64,000 nt of DNA from Archangium gephyra (GTDB taxonomy: Bacteria > Myxococcota > Myxococcia > Myxococcales > Myxococcaceae). Made by a program: the position numbers and the translations under genes. Numbering within the stretch: position 1 is the first letter of the stretch; each line of letters opens with the position of its first letter. The notes below the pieces were generated by a model, which was given only the letters and a program-made list of their open reading frames with translations, did not search any database and had not been told where the DNA came from. Of this stretch, positions 1 to 9,511 are shown piece after piece. Where the stretch lies: contig NZ_CP011509.1 in the NCBI RefSeq assembly GCF_001027285.1, forward strand, positions 2,364,501 to 2,428,500, written 5' to 3'.

Positions 1-48
1 GTCATCGTCACCACGAAGACGCTGAAGCGCTCGCAGCTGCAGAACTGA
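1..48 (+). CDS. C-terminal end of an upstream gene (partial)
   Basis: An open frame enters from the left edge and reads 15 residues, VIVTTKTLKRSQLQN, before a TGA at 46-48. Codon use is GC-rich and fits a real coding end. It is convergent with the next gene, whose stop lies 22 bases further on. Nothing about function can be said from so short a tail. Confidence 0.5.
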   Translation, partial: VIVTTKTLKRSQLQN

Positions 49-70
49 GGACGGCTCGAACGGTGGAGAC

Positions 71-2014
71 TCACTCGAGCCCGGGGCCCTCCAGCCTCAG
101 CTCCAGGTTCGACGTGGGCACCTCCACCTCCACCTCGCGCATCGGGTGGCGGAACTTCTCCACCCGGAGCCAGGCGCGACCCGGCACGAGGCCCGACAGG
201 GTGAAGCGGCCCTGGGCATCCGTGCGGGTGCTGCTCACGCTCGTTCCGTCCCCCGTGAGAACCACATCCGCCTCGCCCACCGGCACGCCCCGCGCGTCCC
301 GGACGCGGCCGGACAGCGAGAGGCCCTCTCGCAGCACCAGCGAGACAGGCGCGGTCTCCTCGTCCCAGGCCTCCACCGGGACGGGCTCGGACGAGAGGTA
401 GCCCGGGGCACGCACCTTCGCGAGGTAGCGGCCCGGAACGAGCCCCCCGAAGTGGACGCCACCCCGGGCGTCCGTGCCTTCCTCCCGCACCGTCTCCCCA
501 CGCCCCTCGCCCACCCGGGAAAGGGACACGGCCGCCGCCTCCACGGGCTCCCCGTGCGCGCCGAGCACCTTCACGGCCACCGCCGCCGCGGGCGCCAGGG
601 AGAGCACCAGCGGCTCGGTCCGCGGCAACCGGAGCTCCCGCGTCACGGAGAGGTACCCCGGGCGCTCGACGCGCAGCTCATACGTGTCCTCCGTGAGCCC
701 ACGCACCTCGAAGCGTCCCTCCGCGCCCGTGAGCACCTCCTCCGCCCCGCCGCGCCCTGGCCCCAGGAGGTGGAGCCGCGCGCCCTCCATTCCCAGCCCC
801 TCGGGTCCGAGGACCCGGCCCGCGAGCACGCTCTCCGGCGGCAGCTCGACCTCGGCTTCCGTCTCGGAGCCCGCGCCCACCTCGAGGACCCGCTGCACGG
901 CCCCATGGCCCGGTGCCCGGACGAGGAGGACCTGGGGGCCCGGCATCAGCGGCGCGGCCCGGAAGTGTCCCACGTCCTCCTCGCGCCAGACGGTCTCCGG
1001 TGCGGCCGGAGACTGGATGCTCGCGCCCTCGAGCAGCCGGCCCGAGCGTGCCTCCACCACCCGGACGCGGAGCCCGCCCGCCGTCTCCAGGGAGATGTCG
1101 AGCCCCGAGGTGTCCTCGCTCAGGGGCTCGAGGGCCCGCTCGCCCACGCCGGTGGCGCTCTCGGCGAGCAGCTCGGTGCGTCCGCTGCAGTCGAGCCCCT
1201 CCAGCACGAAGCGGCCCGCGCCGTCGGCCCGGACCTCCGGCCCCCCGCCGCGCGGCCTCACCCGGGCCGCTGGCGCGGCGACGCCACGCTCAAGCACCCG
1301 GCCCTCCAAGCGCAGCGCGCAGGGCAGCATCACGGTGGCGGGCCGCGACGCGGGAACGAGCACCACCCGCTGGCCATGGCCCGCCGCGCGGGCCCACACG
1401 CCATGGCGCGCCTGGGGAAGCAGCCCCTCCACCTCGAAGGCGCCCGTCTCGTCGCTCTCCACCTCTCGCAGGCGCCGCACGGGTGCCAGGCTCATCACGG
1501 TGACGCGGGCCCGGGCCACGCCCCCCGCCACGTCCACCACCTGGCCCATCAGGCGAACCCCGTCCGTCACCACCAGGCGCACCTCGGAAGGGCCCGGAGG
1601 CACGTCCAGGGCGAGCGCGGCGGGCCGCCCTCCCACCTCGGCCAGCAGGTGGTAGCGGCCCTCGGGCAGCCGCAGCAGGAAGTCTCCGTCCGGGCCCGTG
1701 GGGGCGGTGGCCCTCGGAGGGGCCTCCCGTGCTTCCGTGGCCACGTGCTGCTCCAGGCCCTCCCGTGTCAGGGCGGGCCCGGCCTCGAAGGCGAGCACCT
1801 GGGCCGCCACGGGCAGGCCCCGGGCATCCTGGACCCAGCCGCGCAGCGCGGCGCTCTCCTGGGCCTCTGGGTCGGGCGCGGAGGCGTCCGGGCCCGTGCC
1901 GGCGGCCCGCGTCCTGGCGGAGGCCCTTCGCCCCTCCGTGCCGCCGGGCGCGAGGGCCAGGAGGAGCGCCAGCAGCAGGAGCGACGCTCCGCCCGCGACA
2001 AGCCTGTACCTCAT
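71..2014 (-). CDS. Exported carboxypeptidase-regulatory-like repeat protein
   Basis: A 647-residue exported protein. An N-terminal hydrophobic signal segment (about residues 7-25, with LLLLALLLALAPGG) precedes a chain of repeated beta-sandwich units. Several carry the pattern G-x-V-x-D-x-x-G-x-P-V...A-x-V...T-D-A-x-G-x-F-x-L-x-G-L-x-P-G, for example SLSGRVRDARGVPVGEADVV near the C-terminus followed by TDAQGRFTLSGLVPG. This pattern is typical of carboxypeptidase regulatory-like (CarboxypepD_reg, Ig-like/prealbumin) domains; I count roughly six. Such proteins have no known catalytic activity and probably act as periplasmic or surface structural or binding proteins. No partner operon is evident: the next gene is also on the minus strand but is 86 bases away. 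Confidence 0.85.
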   Translation of the reverse strand: MRYRLVAGGASLLLLALLLALAPGGTEGRRASARTRAAGTGPDASAPDPEAQESAALRGWVQDARGLPVAAQVLAFEAGPALTREGLEQHVATEAREAPPRATAPTGPDGDFLLRLPEGRYHLLAEVGGRPAALALDVPPGPSEVRLVVTDGVRLMGQVVDVAGGVARARVTVMSLAPVRRLREVESDETGAFEVEGLLPQARHGVWARAAGHGQRVVLVPASRPATVMLPCALRLEGRVLERGVAAPAARVRPRGGGPEVRADGAGRFVLEGLDCSGRTELLAESATGVGERALEPLSEDTSGLDISLETAGGLRVRVVEARSGRLLEGASIQSPAAPETVWREEDVGHFRAAPLMPGPQVLLVRAPGHGAVQRVLEVGAGSETEAEVELPPESVLAGRVLGPEGLGMEGARLHLLGPGRGGAEEVLTGAEGRFEVRGLTEDTYELRVERPGYLSVTRELRLPRTEPLVLSLAPAAAVAVKVLGAHGEPVEAAAVSLSRVGEGRGETVREEGTDARGGVHFGGLVPGRYLAKVRAPGYLSSEPVPVEAWDEETAPVSLVLREGLSLSGRVRDARGVPVGEADVVLTGDGTSVSSTRTDAQGRFTLSGLVPGRAWLRVEKFRHPMREVEVEVPTSNLELRLEGPGLE

Positions 2015-2100
2015 CGGAAAAGCCCCTTCCCAGCCCAGGGAATCGATTGTCGATGTTTCCGGGGGCTCCGGGAAGGGGACTTCCTCCAGGAGTGAGTGGC

Positions 2101-3543
2101 TCAGCGCTCCAGGCCGAGCAGGAAGAGATCCGAGGCTCCCTCGGCCTCGAGGGTTTCCGCGCCCACCGTGAGCATGCCGGAGAACTGGCCCAGCACGGCG
2201 GCGCGGCCCTCCTTCGTCACCGCGACGGACGCGCCCTCGAGTCCGGGCGAGCCCCTATCGGGACCGCTCGAGGTGAAGCCTCGCGACCAGAGCGGCTCCC
2301 CTGTCACCCGGTGGAACTTCGCGACGTAGACGTTGGCCAGCGTCGCCGGGTTGCCAGGCAGGGGCCCCAGCACCCCGAGGTCTCCACTGCCCGCCTCGTA
2401 GCTGCCCACCACCACCACGCCGTCCCGCTCATCCATGGCGACGTCCTCGACGCTGAAGCCGAAGTTCCACGCCCAGCGCTCCTCCCCGTCCCGGGTGAAG
2501 GCGGCGACGAAGGCATCCTGGAGGAAGTCGCGATTGATGCTCGCGGTGTGCGCTCGCCCCGCGAAGGTGAAGGTGGCGGCGAAGGTGCCCACCACCACCA
2601 CCCGGTTGCCATGCGTGGCCACGCTCCGGGCGAATCCGAGCGCCCCCTCCAACCGCCGCACCCAGCGCACGGTGCCCGCCGGCGAGAGCATGAGGACGAA
2701 GGGCTCCGTCGTGACGTCGGTGGTGATCGAGCCACACAGCAGGAGGTTGCCCTGGCTGTCCACGGCGGCGCCCAGGCCCTGGCTCAGGTTCTCCACGTCG
2801 AGGAACGTCCACAGGTTCTCGCCCGAGGAAGAGAACCGGGTGAGGAAGGCGCTGACGATGGGGCTGCCCACCGGAAACTCCCGGGTGGAGAGGGGGCCTC
2901 GCCCGAAGTCCACCGTGCCCGCCATCTCCCCGGCCAGGGCGATGTTGTCGTCCCGGTCCGTCACGATGCGGTTCACGTTGAGGAAGCCCGGCGCGGGGGA
3001 GAAGGCGCGTGACCAGAGATGGCGCCCCTGGGGATCGAGCTTCACGAGGAGCAACCCGGAGAGCACCACTCCCTCTCCGAATTCCACGTTGTCCGCGTCG
3101 AGGAAGAGGATGATGTTGCGGTGCCTGTCCACCGCATGGCGGAAGCCGAAGGCCCGGCCCGGCAAGTCCGGCGGGGTGCCGAGGACTTTCACCCACCGCA
3201 AGCGTCCCTGGACGTCATAGCGCGCGAGCGCCACCGCGGCGCTGGACGCGCCTCCCGGAGCCAGGACGGGGCCCTCGCCGAGGTCGATGCGGCCGATGAA
3301 GTTCACCATGGCGAGGAAGCCGCCGTCCCTGTCTCGGACGAGGGTTCCGCTGTTGTCCTCGGGCCCGGTGAGCAGATGGGCCCAGCGCAGCGCACCGGTG
3401 GGCCTTCCGGACTCGCCCGCCGCCTGGGCCACCTGGGCGGGAGCCTCGGACACCGGCTGCTCCCCCACCGTCCCGCCACATGCGGCCAATCCCGCCACGA
3501 GCAACAGCGGCAGGACAGACCCTCTCCCATTTCCGCGTCTCAT
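2101..3543 (-). CDS. Beta-propeller lipoprotein (SBBP/delta-60-like repeats)
   Basis: A 480-residue predicted lipoprotein. The chosen ATG at 3543 is preceded by a G-rich ribosome-binding stretch and gives a signal peptide MRRGNGRGSVLPLLLVAGLAAC with a lipobox ending LAAC. A longer upstream in-frame reading is arginine-rich and out of character. The mature part consists of repeats containing phrases such as VALARYDVQGRLRWVKVLG, FVAAFTRDGEERWAWNFG and VYVAKFHRVTGEPLWSRGF. Blades of this type (A-K-F-x-x-x-G-x-x-x-W-x-x-x-F) are found in SBBP or delta-60-repeat propellers of myxobacteria. The role is unknown; the likely location is the outer membrane or cell surface. Confidence 0.8.
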   Translation of the reverse strand: MRRGNGRGSVLPLLLVAGLAACGGTVGEQPVSEAPAQVAQAAGESGRPTGALRWAHLLTGPEDNSGTLVRDRDGGFLAMVNFIGRIDLGEGPVLAPGGASSAAVALARYDVQGRLRWVKVLGTPPDLPGRAFGFRHAVDRHRNIILFLDADNVEFGEGVVLSGLLLVKLDPQGRHLWSRAFSPAPGFLNVNRIVTDRDDNIALAGEMAGTVDFGRGPLSTREFPVGSPIVSAFLTRFSSSGENLWTFLDVENLSQGLGAAVDSQGNLLLCGSITTDVTTEPFVLMLSPAGTVRWVRRLEGALGFARSVATHGNRVVVVGTFAATFTFAGRAHTASINRDFLQDAFVAAFTRDGEERWAWNFGFSVEDVAMDERDGVVVVGSYEAGSGDLGVLGPLPGNPATLANVYVAKFHRVTGEPLWSRGFTSSGPDRGSPGLEGASVAVTKEGRAAVLGQFSGMLTVGAETLEAEGASDLFLLGLER

Positions 3544-3750
3544 GTCTTCCCCCCCTTGAAAGCGGAAGCCTCGCGGCTCCCGCCCAGGAAATCCTGTGCA
3601 CGCGGAGCACGAGCGCCGCTGGCTGAGGGGAGGAGGCCATCGTCCGCCAGGAGATGGATGCGCCTGGCTGGCCGGACAGCGGCGGGAGGCCTCGGGGCTC
3701 CGCGAGCTCTTCCTACGGCGGCGGCGCACAACTCAGCACTCCATACCCTC

Positions 3751-4251
3751 TCAGACGAGCTGCTTGCCCTGCACCAGCTCCAGGCCCAGCATGTTTCCGC
3801 GATAGTGGATGGGGTCCAACAACACCTTGCGGATCTTCCATCCGCCCGGGGTCTTCTCCACGGAGAAGGTGTAGCGGGCGATGATGGTCCACTCCTGTTG
3901 GATGCCTCCCAACGGGAAGTAGTGGGCGACCTCCGCGTAGGACATCACTTCGGCCTGGGTGTCGCTCTTGAACTGGATGCCAACACTCATGGCGGTGGCA
4001 TGCTGGACTCGCTTGAAGGAACGCAGGCCCGCCTTGGCCACCTGCGGCATCTGCTCCCGAGTGAGGGTGAGGAGCTCCGTGCCCATGAACCGGGTGTAGT
4101 CCGCTGTCACCTCGGGGGTGAAGACGTTGGACCAGCGGCTCCAGTCGCCTGTGTCCTGGCCGTAATCGATGGCCTGCCCGTACTCGACGGCCAGCTCTTG
4201 GATGGCGATCCAATCCAGGACGTACTGAAGGTTCTGCTCTCTCATGGTCAT
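3751..4251 (-). CDS. SnoaL-like / NTF2-fold protein
   Basis: 166 residues. The start ATG at 4251 is preceded by GAGG four bases upstream; a second ATG two codons later is possible. The N-terminal sequence QYVLDWIAIQELAVEYGQAI followed by a D-x-x-x-W-x-x-x-F-x-x-E-V-x-A-D-Y pattern is characteristic of SnoaL_4-type NTF2-fold proteins. These include small-molecule dehydratases, isomerases and ring-hydroxylase beta-subunit relatives. The C-terminal half has the usual curved-sheet strands (EWTIIARYTFSVEKTPGGWK). No metabolic partner is adjacent, so the substrate is unknown. Confidence 0.75.
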   Translation of the reverse strand: MTMREQNLQYVLDWIAIQELAVEYGQAIDYGQDTGDWSRWSNVFTPEVTADYTRFMGTELLTLTREQMPQVAKAGLRSFKRVQHATAMSVGIQFKSDTQAEVMSYAEVAHYFPLGGIQQEWTIIARYTFSVEKTPGGWKIRKVLLDPIHYRGNMLGLELVQGKQLV

Positions 4252-4342
4252 GGGCCTCGTCAAGGTGAGGCCGTGAGAATAGACGTACGTCCCCGCCGGG
4301 GATATCCGTTTGCCGCCGCCGTGAGGCGAAGCCGCCCCGCCC

Positions 4343-6337
4343 TCAGGGTGCCGTCGGGTTGAGGGCTTGGAAGGCCTTGCTGTCGGGCCGGAAGAGGACC
4401 TGGCCGAGCTTTCCGCCCAGCTCATCGAAGGCGCGCTGGGCCATGACGTTGTAGACGACGGAGTCATTGGGGCCGGCGTCGAAGCCCAGCAAGCTCATGC
4501 CGCGGTTGACCTCGCCCATGCCGAAGGCCGTCCGAGGCCGTGCGTATTGCACCTGGAAGTCCTTGGGCGGCTTGACCTTCAGGCTGAAGTGCACCGGCTG
4601 CGCGCCGGGCATGCGCATCGTCACGTCGAAGTCGAACTGGATGCCCGCGAACTGGCGCCCGCTGCGCTCCAGCTTGTAGACCATCCCGGACCAGCTGATC
4701 GTGTAGTCGATGTCGAGCCTGGGACTGGAGACACCGGTGCGCCCCGGGTCCTCGGGCAGATGCTCCCCCAGCTCCAGCGTGAACAGGTCCGCGGAGAAGA
4801 CCTGCCGGAAGGCGTTTGCCAGCGCGGTGACCGTCTGGCTCTCGAGCGGGCCGGTGTTCGAGGCGCCCAGGTGGCCAGACACCAGGGCGACGTCGCCGTC
4901 CGTGACGCCCTGGGAGGCGCGCCTCAGCAGCAGATCGGCCCGCTGAAGGGAAGGCGAGACATGGCTCCGGAAGCCCACGGTTACCTGGGAGCGCTCGGTG
5001 TTCTCCAGGTAGGTGAGCAGCTGGTGCATGAACGCGACAACCTGGGGGTTCTCCGTGGAGGCCTGGCCCTGAAGCTCGGTCAGGGCCGTGGCGAACAGCT
5101 GGTGGATGCGGGACTGCACCTCCGCGTCCACGCTGGAGCGGGGGTATCTCCTGCGGAAGCGGCGCAGCTCGGTGACGGTGTTGGCGGGCAGCTCCTGGAG
5201 CGCCACCGCGGGGAGCAACCGCTCTCGCACCTCCGCGTCCACCACCGAGCCCGGGTAACGCTGGAGGAACTCATTCAACCCGTCGACGGTACGGGGGGTG
5301 GCCTTGAGCGCGGCGCGGGGCTTGCGCTCGAGGCGGGCCTCCTCGCTCTTGGGCGACATGGGCCAGAACGAAGTGAACTCCCTCCAGCACTTCTCGGTGT
5401 CCACCCGCTCGCATTCCTGAAAGCCGAATTGCAGGCCGAGCTCCCTCGCCTCCTCTGCGTGGCGCCCGCCGTACGAGGCGTGGCGGGTGAGCGCTCTGCC
5501 CGTGCTGTCCGCCTTGGCCGCCTCGAAGGCGGCGTCGTCGCTGAGGCGGTTGCGCACCCACCAGAGGCTGGAGCCCACCCCCAGGCTGAGCGCGAACGCG
5601 AGCCCGAGGAGGATGGGCTGCCGCAACCCTCTTGGCGGCTCCCGGATGAGCGGGCCTCCGCCAGCGTCATCCGCCGGGGCCTTGTCCTGGAGCGCCTCGA
5701 GGCCTCCTGGCTGGGAGCGCACCTCGAAGAACAGATCGCTCTCGTGTCCGGTGCTCTCGTCCTGTGAAGCCGTCCCCGAGGCTCCTTGCGTGTGCAGTTG
5801 CTGGAGCCGGCTGAACTGGGCTTGGGCCTGGGCCTGATCGCGGAGCTGGAACTTCTGGGCGCCGTGGTGGAAGCGCAACGTGAGGGTGGAGTGCCTGTAG
5901 TTGCCGCGCGAGTGGTGGTGCACCACCTCGACCCCGGCCAGCTCACTCAGGGGGATGATGCGCAGTGGCCGGGCGCTGGCATCGACGAAGTCCCGGGGGA
6001 ACACGTAGCGCCCAGGGTGAAAGGGCGGTGTCCCTCGCCACTTCTTCTGGAAGAGCAGCAGGAGCACGGCGGCGAGGAAGAAGAACACGGCGCCGACGTA
6101 CAGGATGATGAGCCCTTCGTGCTGGAGCTCCCCATGGCCGAAGTTGCTCTTCACCAGCCCGTAGAGGACCAGGAGGCAGAGGGCGCCGAGCCCGGCCCAC
6201 GGCAGCACGGAGCCGCCGCGGGCACCGGGAGCGGCCACGAGGGGGGCCAACGTGGGCGTGGGGCCGGTGCTGTTGACGAGCCGCTCGCGCGTGACGCGAG
6301 GAAGGGCATTGAAATCGACGAGGATTTCGCGGTTCAT
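4343..6337 (-). CDS. Membrane protein of unknown function, three predicted TM segments
   Basis: 664 residues, family not recognised. Hydrophobic segments lie at about residues 45-62 (PWAGLGALCLLVLYGLV), 76-96 (LIILYVGAVFFFLAAVLLLL) and 240-258 (LGLAFALSLGVGSSLWWV). Between the second and third is a region resembling a PH-like or DUF cytoplasmic domain (PLRIIPLSELAGVEVVHH then STLTLRFHHGAQKFQLRD). The long C-terminal half is soluble and contains alpha-helical repeats built around RYPGS/RYPRS-V-D-A-E-V, reminiscent of TPR-like units. The overlapping upstream extension of the SnoaL-like gene is not used. Probably an inner-membrane protein; function unknown. Confidence 0.8.
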   Translation of the reverse strand: MNREILVDFNALPRVTRERLVNSTGPTPTLAPLVAAPGARGGSVLPWAGLGALCLLVLYGLVKSNFGHGELQHEGLIILYVGAVFFFLAAVLLLLFQKKWRGTPPFHPGRYVFPRDFVDASARPLRIIPLSELAGVEVVHHHSRGNYRHSTLTLRFHHGAQKFQLRDQAQAQAQFSRLQQLHTQGASGTASQDESTGHESDLFFEVRSQPGGLEALQDKAPADDAGGGPLIREPPRGLRQPILLGLAFALSLGVGSSLWWVRNRLSDDAAFEAAKADSTGRALTRHASYGGRHAEEARELGLQFGFQECERVDTEKCWREFTSFWPMSPKSEEARLERKPRAALKATPRTVDGLNEFLQRYPGSVVDAEVRERLLPAVALQELPANTVTELRRFRRRYPRSSVDAEVQSRIHQLFATALTELQGQASTENPQVVAFMHQLLTYLENTERSQVTVGFRSHVSPSLQRADLLLRRASQGVTDGDVALVSGHLGASNTGPLESQTVTALANAFRQVFSADLFTLELGEHLPEDPGRTGVSSPRLDIDYTISWSGMVYKLERSGRQFAGIQFDFDVTMRMPGAQPVHFSLKVKPPKDFQVQYARPRTAFGMGEVNRGMSLLGFDAGPNDSVVYNVMAQRAFDELGGKLGQVLFRPDSKAFQALNPTAP

Positions 6338-6441
6338 GAAGGAGTGAGTCCGCAGGTTGGAAAATGATGCAGTCTAACCACACTGACGAACACTTCTCGC
6401 CACCGCTCCCGGTGGCCCTGGCCCCGCGGTAGTATGGGCGC

Positions 6442-7272
6442 ATGTCCAAAGGCCCACCAGGACGTGCAGGCACGGTTGAGACGGCCCGCTCCACGCTCGA
6501 TGACGCACAGCTCGAGCAGTTCATCCGGGATGGCTTTGTCCGGATCAACGAGGCGTTCCCTCGTGAGCTCGCGGAGGAAGGGCTCGCCATCCTCTGGAGG
6601 GATACGGGCTGTGCTCCCAACGAGCCAAGGACGTGGACCCGGCCCGTCATTCGTCTCGGAGGCTATGCACAGGAACCCTTCGCCAAGGCGGTGAACACGC
6701 CCGTGCTTCGCACGGCGTTCGACCAGCTCGTCGGGGCAGGGCGTTGGGCTCCCCGTTTCAGTCTCGGCACCTTCCCGGTGCGGTTTCCAAGCCCCGAGGA
6801 TCCAGGCGACGCGGGCTGGCACGTGGACGCGAGCTATCCGGGGGGAGATCCCACCGACTTCTTCTCCTATCGCATCAACGTTCATTCCAAGGAGCGCGCG
6901 CTCCTGATGCTCTTCCTGTTCTCGGATGTCGGCGAAGACGATGCTCCTACCCGTATCCGGGTGGGCTCCCATCTCGACGTGGCGCGGATTCTGGAACCCG
7001 CGGGCGAAGCAGGCCTGTTGTTCATGGAGCTGGCCGGGAAGCTGGACAGGACGGCCGGGCGGCCCGAGGCCTTGGCGACTGGAGCGGCGGGCACGGTGTA
7101 CCTCTGCCATCCCTTCCTCGTTCATTCCGCGCAGCCCCATCACGGCAAGACACCCCGTTTCATGGCGCAACCTCCGCTGCTCCTGGCGGAGCCTCTCCGT
7201 CTCGAGCGGGAGGACAGCGGCTATTCGCCGGTGGAGCTCGCCATCAAGCAAGGGCTTGGGGGGCGCTCGTAA
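6442..7272 (+). CDS. Phytanoyl-CoA dioxygenase (PhyH) family protein
   Basis: 276 residues. This fits the Fe(II)/2-oxoglutarate-dependent PhyH-like dioxygenases. The facial triad can be read as H127-x-D129 in GWHVDASYPGG and a distal H228 in LCHPFLVHSAQPHHG, with R239 placed to bind 2-oxoglutarate. The N-terminal helical part (FIRDGFVRINEAFPRELAEE) is the usual PhyH opening. Such enzymes hydroxylate small molecules, lipids or natural products; the substrate cannot be predicted. The gene is divergent from the membrane-protein gene at 6337, and its last 29 bases overlap the 3' end of a convergent small gene. Confidence 0.85.
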   Translation: MSKGPPGRAGTVETARSTLDDAQLEQFIRDGFVRINEAFPRELAEEGLAILWRDTGCAPNEPRTWTRPVIRLGGYAQEPFAKAVNTPVLRTAFDQLVGAGRWAPRFSLGTFPVRFPSPEDPGDAGWHVDASYPGGDPTDFFSYRINVHSKERALLMLFLFSDVGEDDAPTRIRVGSHLDVARILEPAGEAGLLFMELAGKLDRTAGRPEALATGAAGTVYLCHPFLVHSAQPHHGKTPRFMAQPPLLLAEPLRLEREDSGYSPVELAIKQGLGGRS

Positions 7273-7513
7273 GGCGCTTGCCCACCACCGAGCTGGTCGA
7301 GCCCGCGGGGAACGTGACCGTCGGGCCCCAGGAGATGACCGCGCCGGAGTGCTGCACCTCGTAGGCGGCCCCGGCCACGTCCCGCACCGCGTCGCCGCGC
7401 GTGTGCGGCTCGTGGGCGGCCTGGTGCAACGTCATCGCCAGCGCCTGAGTCAGCGGCTGAGCGCTGAAGCGCACGGAGCTGAGGACCCGGTAGGGGAGCG
7501 TCTGGTCGGACAT
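7244..7513 (-). CDS. Small hypothetical protein
   Basis: 89 residues from ATG 7513, which has GGGAGG five bases upstream; a further ATG four codons earlier lies within that ribosome-binding site and is less likely. Sequence such as VRFSAQPLTQALAMTLHQAA is compatible with a small folded protein, but I recognise no family. It overlaps the 3' end of the convergent dioxygenase gene by 29 bases. It could be a chance frame; the good ribosome-binding site is the main support. Confidence 0.45.
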   Translation of the reverse strand: MSDQTLPYRVLSSVRFSAQPLTQALAMTLHQAAHEPHTRGDAVRDVAGAAYEVQHSGAVISWGPTVTFPAGSTSSVVGKRLTSAPQALA

Positions 7514-7657
7514 CGCGCCTCCCATCCTGGTGAGGAGCGCCGGGCGTGACCCGCTCCTTGATTAAACCTGAAATTCGAGTTATTCAATAATAAAAAACTT
7601 AATCCGTAAGAATCGACTACCGTCCACCCCCCCTGGCACCCGAAAGGATGTCTCAGA

Positions 7658-8566
7658 ATGCGCTCGTCTTGCCGTTCCGCTGCGTTGGCAGCCGTCTCCG
7701 CGCTCGTCTCGTTCTTCGCACTCACGCCGTCTGCGCATGCCGACTGGACCTTCTACAGGACCGGGCCGCACACCGGGGCCTGCTGGGTCAAGGTGAACGC
7801 GTACGGTGGTGTCTATCAGGTCAGCAACGTCCTGCTGAATGGGACGGGCGCCTCGCACACCGCCACGGTGCAGAACTTCCGTCCGGGAGTCGGGCTGCAG
7901 TCCAGTCAGACCTACACCGCGGCGCCGGGAGAGTGGAAGGGCGGCGACATCGTCCACGTGGCCATCGTCCCCGGCGATGAGTTCCGGTACTACCTCAACG
8001 GCACGCTTGTGGCGGGCATCCCGGCAGGCGGCATCCCCTTCTACATGCAGCACTGCAAGGTGGTGGAGTCGCCTTCCGTCAAGGTCCGCCAGGCCATCTC
8101 CTACGGTCTCGCCGCGCTGGACGCTGTCTACACGGGAGCCTGTGCGGGGTCGTACCGGTTCGGCGCGGCTCCCACCTATGGCATGTGGCACTACGGCTCG
8201 AGCTGCGGCAGTGGGCAGGGCAACTACTACCAGCCCGCGGGTGTCAGGGGGTTCGATTGCTCGGGGCTGGTGTACAAGATGTTCCAGCATGCGGGCGTGT
8301 ACTTCCCCTGGCAGTCCTCCTCCGCGATGAAGTCTGGCATTCCGCAGATCTCCAAGGCCTATATCCAGGTGGGGGACCTGCTGGTGAAGAATGGCCATGT
8401 CGCGGTCTACCTGGGTGACGGCGACGGGGATGGCGTTCCGTCCGTCCTGGAGGCGACGCCGGAGTGGACGAACCCCGATGGCAGCAAGACGGGCGTCATC
8501 ATCTCCGACGCCTTCAAGTACCTCAACGACTCGGCCTATACGGCGCACCGGGTCCCCGGAATCTGA
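7658..8566 (+). CDS. Secreted NlpC/P60 family peptidoglycan hydrolase
   Basis: 302 residues with a signal peptide ending SAHA-DW near residue 29. The C-terminal domain is NlpC/P60: the nucleophile is C201 in GFDCSGLVYKMF and the catalytic histidine is H247 in NGHVAVYLG, after a typical V-G-D-L segment. The N-terminal half (residues 30-140) is a separate all-beta domain containing GEWKGGDIVHVAIVPGDEF, probably for substrate or wall binding. Expected activity is cleavage of peptide stems of peptidoglycan (gamma-D-Glu-diaminopimelate), used in remodelling or in predatory lysis. The start has AAAGGA nine bases upstream. The 5' leader (7540-7640) is unusually AT-rich. Confidence 0.88.
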   Translation: MRSSCRSAALAAVSALVSFFALTPSAHADWTFYRTGPHTGACWVKVNAYGGVYQVSNVLLNGTGASHTATVQNFRPGVGLQSSQTYTAAPGEWKGGDIVHVAIVPGDEFRYYLNGTLVAGIPAGGIPFYMQHCKVVESPSVKVRQAISYGLAALDAVYTGACAGSYRFGAAPTYGMWHYGSSCGSGQGNYYQPAGVRGFDCSGLVYKMFQHAGVYFPWQSSSAMKSGIPQISKAYIQVGDLLVKNGHVAVYLGDGDGDGVPSVLEATPEWTNPDGSKTGVIISDAFKYLNDSAYTAHRVPGI

Positions 8567-8610
8567 GGGGCGCGGCGGTCCGCGGGCCCGGGCCACCCGG
8601 GCTTGCGGAG

Positions 8611-9156
8611 TCAAACCTGAATCTCTCCACTGACCCCGGTGACCTTCGGGCTTCGGAACCCCATCGCGATCCATGCGCCGAGGAGCTTGACGAAGAACGA
8701 AACCGATTGGGTCTTGCTGTTCGGGACATCATCCGGAAGCGCCCGCGCCCTGTCGGCCGGAAGGTCACTCGTCATCGTTCGCAGCTCGAGCCTGGGCAAG
8801 GTTCCCGCGGGCCAGAGGCAGCCGTAGAGGCTCAGCCAGTGGCCATTCTGGAACTCGAGGAAGATCGGCGTGTTGCAGCAGGCGGCGAGCACCCGGCGGG
8901 TCGAGGACTCGGGCTCGAGGCGAAACGCCTTGAGAAGATGGGCACCCTCCAGAAAGCGGACGCGATCCTTGCGGTAGAGAATGAAGCGGGTTCCGCCGTT
9001 TGGTTCCAGAACTGGCGGAGCAGAGGGAAGGGACTGCATCCTGCCACCGGCCGTGCGGCAGCTGTTGCAATGGCATTCGGCGCTGATGATGGGCGCTCCC
9101 TGCACCTCGAGATGCGTCTGTCCACAAGCACAGCGAAGTTGAGTCGTCTGCTTCAT
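8611..9156 (-). CDS. GFA-like zinc protein (DUF6151 family)
   Basis: 181 residues. The N-terminal LRCACGQTHLEVQGAP followed by AECHCNSCRTAGG gives the C-x-C ... C-x-C-x-x-C pattern of GFA (glutathione-dependent formaldehyde-activating-like, Mss4-fold) zinc proteins. A later CC in LAACCNTPIFLEF is the usual third metal site. The C-terminal part is a DUF6151-like tail. Real enzymatic activity of this branch is not established. The start has AGGAGA about eleven bases upstream. Convergent with the NlpC/P60 gene. Confidence 0.75.
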   Translation of the reverse strand: MKQTTQLRCACGQTHLEVQGAPIISAECHCNSCRTAGGRMQSLPSAPPVLEPNGGTRFILYRKDRVRFLEGAHLLKAFRLEPESSTRRVLAACCNTPIFLEFQNGHWLSLYGCLWPAGTLPRLELRTMTSDLPADRARALPDDVPNSKTQSVSFFVKLLGAWIAMGFRSPKVTGVSGEIQV

Positions 9157-9511
9157 CGCGGCGTTTTCTCCTGGTGGCAGCAGCCGAAGAGGAGGCGGAT
9201 GTAGCCCGGGGAAGGTGTCATGGCAAAGGTCAATGCCTCTTCGCTATAGCGTCATACCCCGCAGGACGCCCCCAAGAGGACCCCCAAGTGTCGGAGCGGC
9301 ACATCGAGATGTTCTGGCGGTGCTCGAGTTGCGAGCACCGCAACCTCGGCCGCCATCAGGTGTGCCAGGCCTGCAAGCACCCCAAGGACGGCAGCGAGCA
9401 GTACGAGATGCCGGAGAAGACCCGGGGCTCGCGGCACCACCACGATGAACGGGTGCTCGATGGCTACGAGACCCTCTCCTACACGGAGCGGGTGCGCGAC
9501 GGGTACACCAC